From Clostridiales bacterium UBA1740 (lineage in GTDB: Bacteria > Bacillota > Clostridia > Oscillospirales > CAG-272): 5,908 nt of DNA. Location: assembly GCA_002315715.1 (NCBI GenBank), contig DCHY01000022.1, positions 1-5,908 of the forward strand, given 5' to 3'. A program made the translations under genes and the position numbers. How positions within the stretch are numbered: position 1 is the first letter of the stretch; every line of letters begins with the position of its first letter. This document shows positions 1 to 5,832 of this stretch, piece after piece. Below the pieces are notes generated by a model that saw only the letters and a list, made by a program, of their open reading frames with translations, searched no databases and was not told the DNA's origin.

Positions 1-66
1 CTTGTATCAAGACAAGCACACGCCTCACAACCACACCTAAAACTGTTTCCAAAGTTTATCCAAAAT
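1..66. repeat. Upstream direct repeat, copy 1 (140-bp offset)
   Basis: The first 22 bases are identical to 141-162. After a poorly matching stretch, 41-66 matches 181-206 without gaps at 20 of 26 positions. The conserved head contains a small inverted repeat, CTTGT-atcaag-ACAAG (1-16). The copy starts at the first base of the window, so it may extend to the left or belong to a longer array. Function is unknown; it could be a duplicated regulatory site, the remnant of a short element, or part of an intergenic repeat family. Confidence 0.8.
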
Positions 67-81
67 TGAGCCAAAGTCATT
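49..81. repeat. Three CCAAA units in exact 11-bp phase
   Basis: CCAAA begins at 49, 60 and 71, giving three 11-bp units of the form CCAAA followed by six mostly AT bases. In the second copy of the upstream repeat the same tracts are less regular (CCAA at 178, 190 and 200). Helical phasing of A-tracts is typical of curved DNA or of arrays bound by a protein on one face. No function can be assigned. Confidence 0.5.
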
Positions 82-140
82 TTTGACGTTAAAAATCGGT
101 GTTTTTCTCATCAGTTTTGGGGTGGTGATTGACGATTCGA

Positions 141-206
141 CTTGTATCAAGACAAGCACACGTCGTGGTGACCGACTCCAAACTATTACCCAAATCTATC
201 CAATAT
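141..206. repeat. Upstream direct repeat, copy 2
   Basis: This is the second copy of the repeat at 1-66, with a 22-base identical head (141-162) and a 26-base diverged tail (181-206). It lies about 50 bp upstream of the -35 of the only convincing promoter. A 9-base part of the head (TCAAGACAA at 147-155, also 7-15) recurs inverted as TTGTCTTGA at 252-260, overlapping that -35. The copies therefore fit a role in control of the downstream operon, but this is inference. Confidence 0.8.
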
Positions 207-256
207 CGCTTAACCGTAAAAAGTTGTATTATCGGGTCTCAAAAATTCTGTTTGTC

Positions 257-285
257 TTGACTTTTTGTTAATTATATGCTAAACT
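257..285 (+). promoter_or_regulatory. Sigma-A-type promoter of the regulator-helicase operon
   Basis: TTGACT (257-262) is a one-mismatch -35. It is followed by a 17-bp spacer and TAAACT (280-285) as the -10, preceded by TG one base upstream (277-278), an extended -10. Transcription would start near 291-293 and give a leader of about 25 bases that keeps the ribosome site of the 317 gene. No other well-spaced pair is seen between here and the large gene, so this promoter probably serves both genes. Confidence 0.6.
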
Positions 286-303
286 GATGTAAATATAATG
301 CAA

Positions 304-310
304 AGAGAGG
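304..310 (+). promoter_or_regulatory. Ribosome binding site of the small regulator
   Basis: AGAGAGG ends six bases before the ATG at 317. An in-frame stop at 296-298 with no alternative start codon in between fixes this start. Confidence 0.85.
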
Positions 311-316
311 CTTACC

Positions 317-517
317 ATGAATTATTCGGAATTGATTCGGAATCTTCGCGAAAAAATGCTATTGACGCAAGAAGAATTAGCAAAAAATCTTGGTGTTAAT
401 TCTATAACAGTTTGTCGGTGGGAAACAGGCAAGTGCGAACCAAACATAAAAGCTAAGAAAGCTATACGGGATTTCTGTAAAAATCATGGTTTTCCTTTTG
501 ATTCTATAACAAAATAA
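317..517 (+). CDS. Small Xre/Cro-type helix-turn-helix transcriptional regulator (66 aa)
   Basis: This is a stand-alone DNA-binding protein. Nearly the whole chain is one HTH_3/Xre fold: residues about 4-14 form the first helix, LTQEELAKNLGV (16-27) gives the helix before the turn and the turn itself, and NSITVCRWETGKCEPN (28-43) is the recognition helix with the family's RWE-x-GK-x-EPN signature. No sensor, oligomerisation or catalytic domain follows, and only a short basic tail remains. The ATG has a good Shine-Dalgarno and an in-frame stop just upstream. It is the first gene after the promoter and ends 37 bp before the giant helicase gene on the same strand, so it most likely regulates that operon, including itself; an operator on the -35 is possible. 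It is more AT-rich (about 33% GC by count) than the following gene. In my general knowledge, short regulators of this shape often precede restriction or other DNA-processing cassettes in Clostridia. The fold is certain; the target is inferred. Confidence 0.93.
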   Translation: MNYSELIRNLREKMLLTQEELAKNLGVNSITVCRWETGKCEPNIKAKKAIRDFCKNHGFPFDSITK

Positions 518-545
518 AGTTGTTTTTTCTTAAAAACTGTATAAC

Positions 546-549
546 GGAG
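546..549 (+). promoter_or_regulatory. Ribosome binding site fixing the start of the giant helicase gene
   Basis: GGAG (within CGGAGA) ends five bases before the ATG at 555. An in-frame TAA at 531-533 leaves no other ATG, GTG or TTG start, so 555 is secure. No promoter-like pair is apparent in the 37-bp gap after the regulator gene. Confidence 0.85.
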
Positions 550-554
550 ATATT

Positions 555-3500
555 ATGAAAAAAGACATTATTTTCTTCGACACGGAAATCGGAGTGGATG
601 ACAAGAGAATACACGACATTGGCGCGGTGAGAAACGGGGCTGTTTTTCACTCTGCCAATCTGCGTGATTTTGCTTCCTTTGCAAGCGGTTCCGAATTTGT
701 ATGCGGTCATAATATCATTCATCACGATATGAAATATCTTCACGAAAAGAATCCCGATATTTTGACCTGCACTCCCATTGATTCGCTGTATCTGTCTCCG
801 CTTTTGTTCCCGTGTCGTCCGTATCACAAACTTCTGAAAGACGATAAACTGCAATCAGACCAATTGAACAATCCTTTGAACGATGCGCAAAAAGCAATGC
901 AGCTTTTTTATGATGAAGTCAATGCTTTTCAAACTCTCAGTAGCAAGATGAAGCAGGTGTATTGCTGTCTGCTTTATTCCGGCGCGGAGTTCAAGGGATT
1001 TTTTGATTATATCGGTTTTACCCCATATCGCTCTAATGTTGAGAAGCTGATTCGGGAAGAGTATGCGGGCAAGATTTGCGAGCGCGCCGACGTCGCTTTG
1101 ATGATCCGGCATTATCCGACTGAGTTGGCGTATGCTTTGGCTTTGATTGGTGCGAAGGATTACCATTCCGTAACTCCTCCGTGGTTGGTGAAGAACTACC
1201 CCAAGATTGATAACGTCATCAAATATCTGTGCCATACTCCCTGTAAGGACGGGTGTGCGTACTGTCGCAGTCGCTTGAATATTCACAAGAAGCTCAAGGA
1301 CTTTTTCGGTTATGACGGCTTTAGAACCTATAATGGCGAACCGCTTCAGGAAAGAGCGGCACAGGCGGCAGTGGATGGAAAATCTTTGCTTGCCGTATTC
1401 CCGACAGGCGGCGGAAAATCCATCACATTCCAATTGCCGGCGCTCATGGCGGGAGAGTGCGCCCACGGATTAACCGTTGTCATTTCTCCGCTCCAGTCCT
1501 TGATGAAAGACCAAGTGGACAACCTAAACGAAAAAGGATTGGTGGACGCCGTAACCGTCAACGGTTTGTTGAGCCCCGTTGAGCGTTCCGAGGCACTTGA
1601 ACGAGTACAGAGCGGACTTGCCACGCTCCTTTATATCTCACCGGAGCAATTGCGCTCGAGAACAATCGAAAAGCTGTTACTGTCACGCAACGTGGTGCGC
1701 TTTGTTATTGACGAAGCTCACTGTTTTTCCGCGTGGGGACAGGATTTTCGTGTGGACTATCTCTATATTGGTGACTTTATTCGTGAATACCAAAAGAAAA
1801 AGCAACTGAAAAATCCGATTCCGGTTTCCTGCTTTACCGCTACGGCAAAGCAAAAGGTCATCTCGGATATTTGCGATTATTTCCAACGAAAATTGGATGT
1901 GACGCTTGAACTGTTTACCTCTACGGCGGATCGTGAAAATCTCCACTATTCGGTTCTTTACAAAGAAACCGAAGAAGAAAAATACAGTGCTTTGCGTTCT
2001 TTGATTGAACAGAAAAAATGCCCGACCATCGTTTACGTTTCCCGAACACGCAGAACGGTGCAACTGGCAGAAAAACTGACGAGTGACGGCTTTCCCGCAA
2101 AGCCGTTCAACGGGAAAATGGATGCCAACGAGAAGATTGCCAACCAAGAGGCATTTATCAAAAACGAGGTGCAAATTATCGTCGCGACTTCCGCTTTCGG
2201 TATGGGCGTCGATAAAAAAGACGTCAAACTCGTCATTCACTATGATATTTCCGACTCTCTTGAAAACTATGTGCAGGAAGCGGGCAGAGCCGGACGGGAT
2301 CAGTCGTTGCATGCAGAGTGTTTTGTTCTGTTCAATGACAACGATTTAGATAAGCATTTCATGCTTCTCAATCAAACTAAACTCAGTATCAGTGAAATAC
2401 AGCAGGTTTGGAAAGCACTCAAGGATTTGACGCGAGATCGTCCATACGTTTGTTGCTCAGCCCTTGAAATAGCGAGACAAGCCGGCTGGGACGATTCGAT
2501 GAAGGAAATCGAAACCCGTGTCAGAACTGCCGTTGCCGCGCTCGAAAATGCGGGTTATGTCAAGCGCGGAAGAAACGTGCCGAAAGTGTACGCGACCAGT
2601 ATTCTTGCCAAGGATATGGCAGAAGCAAGCTATAAGATCGAGCGTTCGCCTGTGTTCAACGACAAAGAAAAAGAAAACGCCAAGCGAATCATCAAATCGC
2701 TTATCTCCAGTCGTAGTATTGCCAACGCGGGAAACGATGAAGCGGAATCACGCGTTGATTATCTTTCGGATATGCTCGGCATAGAAAAGGATGCGGTTAT
2801 CAATTCTATCAATATGATGCGACAGGAAGGACTTCTTGCCGATTCCATGGATATGTCGGCGTATATTTTGAAAACCGACAGCGAAAACCGTTCGGAGCAG
2901 ATTTTGAATCGGTTTGCACGATTGGAAGAATTTTTACTCAAGCATATGGAAGAGCAAGGCTCGGATTTTTCTCTGAAAGAGTTAAACGAAGCAGCAAGTG
3001 ATGCCGGTATTGCCTTTTCCTCCGTCAAAAACATCCGAACATTGTTATACTACTTAACAATAAAAGGATATATTTCCAAGGGCGAAAAATCCGAGGATTC
3101 GGATGACGAAGTGCAAGGCGGCAGTCAACACGCTCTGATTGCGCCAACAATGGAATTGCCGAAACTTTTGGATAAGTTTAACCGTCGGATTGACGTTTGT
3201 CATTTTATCGTGGAAACGCTCTATGAATCGGCGATGCAAAACGAAGAACAAAAGGATGAAACTCTCGTTCAGTTCTCTCTTGTGGATTTGTGGAAACAAT
3301 ACCGCGATAAGCCGAAGATGAATTTCACCAACGCGGAAGTGTCGCTCGGAGATGTGGAAGATGCGCTGCTGTATCTTTCCAAAATCGGAGCCATGAAGTT
3401 GGAAGGCGGCTTCCTCGTTTTGTATAACGGCATGGAAGTGAAACGCCTTGTGCTTGACAATAAGGTGCGTTACAAGGCAGAAGACTATAAGGCGCTGAGC

Positions 3501-5390
3501 GAGTATTATAAGCAAAAAATTCAACAAATCCATATCGTCGGCGAATATGCAAACCTCATGGTCAAGGATTACGATGCGGCGTTGCAGTTTGTTCGTGATT
3601 ATTTCGGCATGGATTTTAAGAAGTTTATCTCCAAATATTTCAAGGGCGAACGCGCCAAAGAGATTGACCGAAACATCACCCCCGAAAAGTACCATCAGCT
3701 CTTCGGAGAACTTTCCGACATACAGTCCACCATTATTAACGATGCAGATTCCAAGTACATCGTCGTTGCGGCGGGACCGGGAAGCGGAAAAACCAGAGTA
3801 TTGGTACATAAACTTGCGTCTTTGCTTCTCTTGGAAGACGTAAAGCACGAGCAACTTTTGATGCTGACCTTTTCCCGTGCGGCAGCAACCGAATTTAAGA
3901 AACGTCTGATGGCTCTCATCGGCAACGCTGCAAACTTCGTGGAAATCAAGACTTTCCATTCTTATTGCTTCGACTTGCTTGGGAAAATCGGAAGTCTCGA
4001 AGGCGCGGAAAACGTCGTTCACGATGCCGCAGAACTGATTGCCAACGGAGAAGTGGAGCAGGGGCGCATAACCAAGAGCGTTTTGGTGATTGACGAAGCG
4101 CAGGATATGGATGCTGATGAGTTTGCGCTTGTGAAGGCTTTGATGCAAAATAACGATGATATGCGCGTGATTGCGGTTGGGGATGACGACCAAAATATCT
4201 ACGAGTTTCGCGGTTCCGATTCCGCTAATATGCAGGCACTGATCCATGAATATGGTGCTGCTCGCTACGAAATGGTGGAAAATTACCGCAGTAAAGCCAA
4301 TATTGTGGCACTTGCCAATCGGTTTGCGGAGTCTATTACGCATCGGATGAAGAAAATACCGATTGAGGCGGTTCAAAACGAAAACGGAAAGGTTTTGATT
4401 ACCCGCCACACAAGTGAATATTTGGAAGAACCGATCGTCAAACAAATCGCCGAAACCTATCATGGCGGCAAAGCCTGCGTTTTGACAAATACCAACGATG
4501 AAGCACTTCGCGTTCTCGGCTTGTTGAATAAAAATGGAGTCCGCGCAAAACTGATTCAGACGATGGACGGTTTCCGCCTCTATAACCTCGCCGAAATCCG
4601 CTTTTTCCTAAAAGCCATTGACAGAAGGCTCGGCACCTCTCCCGTTATCGGCAATGAGATTTGGAATCAGGCAAAGAAGGATTTGCAGACCACCTATTCG
4701 GAAAGCAATTGCCTTGAAAATGTCACCAATATGATTTCCGAGTTCGAAGCGGTCAACACTTATAGCAAATACCGCACTGATCTCGAAGAATTCATTAAAG
4801 AATCGGCGTACGAGGATTTCTATACCGACGACCGACAAACGGTGTTCGTTTCCACCATCCATAAGGCAAAAGGCAGAGAGTTTGACAGCGTGTATATGCT
4901 TTTGTCAAATATCATTCCCAAGGAGGACGCCACCCGCCGCCAACTCTACGTCGGTATGACGAGAGCCAAGGAAAATCTCTATATTCACTGTAACACCGGC
5001 ATTTTCGACAGATACCAATTCTCCGGTTTGGAGAAGCTGACAGATGAAACACAATATGCGGTTCCCGTGGAAATCACTCTGCAACTGACTCATAAGGACG
5101 TTGTTCTTGACTATTTCAAGAATAAGAAAGAAATCATCTTCAAACTTCGGAGCGGACAACCGCTTTCTCTTGACGGGGAATACGTGTCTGCTGAAATTGA
5201 AGGCAGAACGGTTCGCGTTGCCAAACTTTCCAAGGCGTGCGTTGCCAACTTGGAAGCACTGGCGCAAAAGGATTATCACCCGATCTCTGCCGAGGTGCGC
5301 TTCGTCGTTGCATGGAAAGGTGAAGAAGATATCGAAGAGACGGCGGTGTTACTGGCAAATCTAAAATTGGAAAAAATCCAGTCAAAGTAA
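555..5390 (+). CDS. DEDD exonuclease-like / RecQ SF2 helicase / UvrD-type SF1 helicase fusion protein (1611 aa)
   Basis: Predicted cytoplasmic DNA-processing enzyme with two ATP-driven motors and an exonuclease-like head; no signal peptide or membrane segment is seen.
Residues 1-120: DnaQ-like domain, Exo I FFDTEIG (D9, E11), Exo II GHNIIHHD (N53, D58), Exo III NNPLNDA (D110); the DEDDh His position holds N105.
Residues 226-237: C-x3-C-x3-C-x2-C, a likely zinc site.
Residues 245-600: RecQ core with motif 0 Q265, Walker A PTGGGKS (K288), DEAH 386-389, aromatic loop SAWGQDFR 392-399, FTATA 427-431, SAFGMGVD 546-553 and QEAGRAGRD 574-582 (R578, R581).
Residues 600-1045: linker with winged-helix-like segments, no RQC zinc site or HRDC recognised.
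Residues 1050-1480: UvrD/PcrA-like core with Q1057, GPGSGKT (K1079), LTFSRAAATEF 1104-1114, TFHS 1133-1136, DEAQD 1180-1184, GDDDQNIYEFRG 1209-1220, ENYRS 1242-1246, STIHKAKGREFD 1433-1444 and YVGMTRAK 1465-1472. At about 430 residues it is far shorter than full UvrD (about 720).
Residues 1503-1611: mostly beta-like, unrecognised.
It resembles long proteins usually named only RecQ-family helicase. Helicase assignments are firm; nuclease activity and biological role are inferred. Confidence 0.97.
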   Translation: MKKDIIFFDTEIGVDDKRIHDIGAVRNGAVFHSANLRDFASFASGSEFVCGHNIIHHDMKYLHEKNPDILTCTPIDSLYLSPLLFPCRPYHKLLKDDKLQSDQLNNPLNDAQKAMQLFYDEVNAFQTLSSKMKQVYCCLLYSGAEFKGFFDYIGFTPYRSNVEKLIREEYAGKICERADVALMIRHYPTELAYALALIGAKDYHSVTPPWLVKNYPKIDNVIKYLCHTPCKDGCAYCRSRLNIHKKLKDFFGYDGFRTYNGEPLQERAAQAAVDGKSLLAVFPTGGGKSITFQLPALMAGECAHGLTVVISPLQSLMKDQVDNLNEKGLVDAVTVNGLLSPVERSEALERVQSGLATLLYISPEQLRSRTIEKLLLSRNVVRFVIDEAHCFSAWGQDFRVDYLYIGDFIREYQKKKQLKNPIPVSCFTATAKQKVISDICDYFQRKLDVTLELFTSTADRENLHYSVLYKETEEEKYSALRSLIEQKKCPTIVYVSRTRRTVQLAEKLTSDGFPAKPFNGKMDANEKIANQEAFIKNEVQIIVATSAFGMGVDKKDVKLVIHYDISDSLENYVQEAGRAGRDQSLHAECFVLFNDNDLDKHFMLLNQTKLSISEIQQVWKALKDLTRDRPYVCCSALEIARQAGWDDSMKEIETRVRTAVAALENAGYVKRGRNVPKVYATSILAKDMAEASYKIERSPVFNDKEKENAKRIIKSLISSRSIANAGNDEAESRVDYLSDMLGIEKDAVINSINMMRQEGLLADSMDMSAYILKTDSENRSEQILNRFARLEEFLLKHMEEQGSDFSLKELNEAASDAGIAFSSVKNIRTLLYYLTIKGYISKGEKSEDSDDEVQGGSQHALIAPTMELPKLLDKFNRRIDVCHFIVETLYESAMQNEEQKDETLVQFSLVDLWKQYRDKPKMNFTNAEVSLGDVEDALLYLSKIGAMKLEGGFLVLYNGMEVKRLVLDNKVRYKAEDYKALSEYYKQKIQQIHIVGEYANLMVKDYDAALQFVRDYFGMDFKKFISKYFKGERAKEIDRNITPEKYHQLFGELSDIQSTIINDADSKYIVVAAGPGSGKTRVLVHKLASLLLLEDVKHEQLLMLTFSRAAATEFKKRLMALIGNAANFVEIKTFHSYCFDLLGKIGSLEGAENVVHDAAELIANGEVEQGRITKSVLVIDEAQDMDADEFALVKALMQNNDDMRVIAVGDDDQNIYEFRGSDSANMQALIHEYGAARYEMVENYRSKANIVALANRFAESITHRMKKIPIEAVQNENGKVLITRHTSEYLEEPIVKQIAETYHGGKACVLTNTNDEALRVLGLLNKNGVRAKLIQTMDGFRLYNLAEIRFFLKAIDRRLGTSPVIGNEIWNQAKKDLQTTYSESNCLENVTNMISEFEAVNTYSKYRTDLEEFIKESAYEDFYTDDRQTVFVSTIHKAKGREFDSVYMLLSNIIPKEDATRRQLYVGMTRAKENLYIHCNTGIFDRYQFSGLEKLTDETQYAVPVEITLQLTHKDVVLDYFKNKKEIIFKLRSGQPLSLDGEYVSAEIEGRTVRVAKLSKACVANLEALAQKDYHPISAEVRFVVAWKGEEDIEETAVLLANLKLEKIQSK

Positions 5391-5480
5391 TTAAAAATTT
5401 AACACAAAACGTAATGATGCGGTTTGTTCTTGAGGCGAATGAGGAATAATTGTTTTACGTCCCCATCCCTCCGCCAAAAA

Positions 5481-5515
5481 AAGAAGCACTCCCTCGCGGG
5501 GTGCTTCTTTTTTTG
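5481..5515 (+). terminator. Rho-independent terminator of the regulator-helicase operon
   Basis: AAGAAGCAC and GTGCTTCTT form a perfect 9-bp stem, extended by CCC/GGG past a one-base bulge, with a short TCGC loop and a run of Ts on the right. A run of As on the left (5476-5482) makes it potentially bidirectional. It lies about 90 bp after the helicase stop codon. It is enclosed by a second inverted pair, ATCCCTCC (upstream, about 5465-5472) and GGAGGGAT (5523-5530). Confidence 0.9.
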
Positions 5516-5534
5516 TTGAGCGGGAGGGATTCGT

Positions 5535-5553
5535 GCGCGTATGTCATACGCGC
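5535..5553. repeat. Near-perfect palindrome, 9-bp arms with 1-base centre
   Basis: GCGCGTATG (5535-5543) is the exact reverse complement of CATACGCGC (5545-5553), with one T between. There is no U tract, so it is not a terminator by itself. It follows directly after the first GGGAGGGATTCG border. Confidence 0.8.
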
Positions 5554-5572
5554 CCCGCGTTTCACGCAGAAC

Positions 5573-5588
5573 CCTCGGACGTCCGAGG
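5573..5588. repeat. Perfect 16-bp palindrome
   Basis: CCTCGGAC followed by GTCCGAGG is fully self-complementary with no loop. As DNA it could bind a symmetric dimer or extrude a cruciform; as RNA it would need to open a loop. It forms part of the palindrome-dense mosaic. Confidence 0.8.
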
Positions 5589-5613
5589 CTAACGCGTCAC
5601 TAATGCGAATGAA

Positions 5614-5655
5614 TTCGCTCGTTCCGCTATTCCGTCGGGCAAAGCCCTCCTTACG
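5614..5655 (+). repeat. Interspersed repeat module, forward copy
   Basis: Blocks TTCGCTCG, CTATTCCGTCG and CTCCTTACG occur in this order. The same blocks are found in the same order on the opposite strand at 5768-5802, with different short gaps. The two spacers between terminator modules are thus related in inverted orientation. Confidence 0.6.
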
Positions 5656-5713
5656 AATCCCGATAAGCCCTCCTCGTGGGGGCTTTTTCTTTTGGCGGAC
5701 AGGGAGGGATTCG
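5654..5713 (+). repeat. 60-bp terminator-bearing repeat, copy 1
   Basis: It is identical to 5833-5892 except for one base (G5667 against T5846). It has outer inverted arms CGAATCCC (5654-5661) and GGGATTCG (5706-5713). Inside are a hairpin pairing AAGCCC with GGGCTT over a short CCTCGTGG-type loop, then CTTTTTCTTTT. The right border is GGGAGGGATTCG. Confidence 0.92.
5665..5692 (+). terminator. Terminator-like hairpin inside repeat copy 1
   Basis: AAGCCC pairs with GGGCTT and the inner CC with GG around TCGT, followed by a T-rich run. It could terminate any transcript reading through from the left, or simply be a mobile intergenic hairpin. Confidence 0.7.
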
Positions 5714-5732
5714 AAGGGGAAGCGGTACTGAA

Positions 5733-5753
5733 TGACAGTCCGGTGGACTGTCA
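5733..5753. repeat. Perfect inverted repeat, 9-bp arms with 3-base loop
   Basis: TGACAGTCC (5733-5741), loop GGT, GGACTGTCA (5745-5753). It would form a stable hairpin in single-stranded DNA or RNA. There is no T run after it, so it is not a classical terminator. Confidence 0.85.
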
Positions 5754-5767
5754 GAGCCGCGGAAGAC

Positions 5768-5802
5768 CGTAAGGAGCAAAGCGACGGAATAGCCCGAGCG
5801 AA
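5768..5802 (-). repeat. Interspersed repeat module, inverted copy
   Basis: Read on the minus strand it gives the blocks TTCGCTCG, CTATTCCGTCG and CTCCTTACG found on the plus strand at 5614-5655. An AGCGA-rich short tandem (AGCGAAGCGAAGCG) overlaps its right edge. Confidence 0.6.
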
Positions 5803-5832
5803 GCGAAGCGTCTGCGTAGTTCGCGCGAGACT

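Noticed and set aside
1..162. CRISPR-like repeat pair
   Set aside because: There are only two copies, the interval (118 bp) is far longer than a spacer, the flanks also share homology, and no cas gene is present.
83..271. 62-codon open frame with a TTG start across the upstream repeats
   Set aside because: There is no convincing ribosome site and the frame crosses the direct repeat and the promoter -35. The product is unrecognised. The CIKTSTR string it shares with copy 1 simply follows from the 22-base DNA repeat.
294..299. Perfect TATAAT hexamer just before the regulator gene
   Set aside because: No -35-like sequence lies 16-18 bp upstream, and transcription from it would start inside the ribosome site at 304-310. 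The TTGACT/TG-TAAACT pair is better placed.
3054..4463. 469-codon open frame on the minus strand inside the helicase gene
   Set aside because: It is antisense to the linker and the motif-perfect SF1 core (GPGSGKT, DEAQD, GDDDQ). Its product is low-complexity F/H/I-rich and lacks a recognised domain, so it is a shadow of codon usage.
5404..5427. Hairpin directly after the helicase stop (ACAAAACG with CGGTTTGT)
   Set aside because: The stem is AT-rich with a mismatch and an 8-base loop and has no T run after it. The 5481-5515 hairpin is a far better terminator.
5450..5731. 93-codon open frame with a TTG start in the downstream region
   Set aside because: It runs through two terminator hairpins, repeat borders and palindromes, has no ribosome site, and its proline/arginine-rich product reflects GC-rich hairpin DNA.
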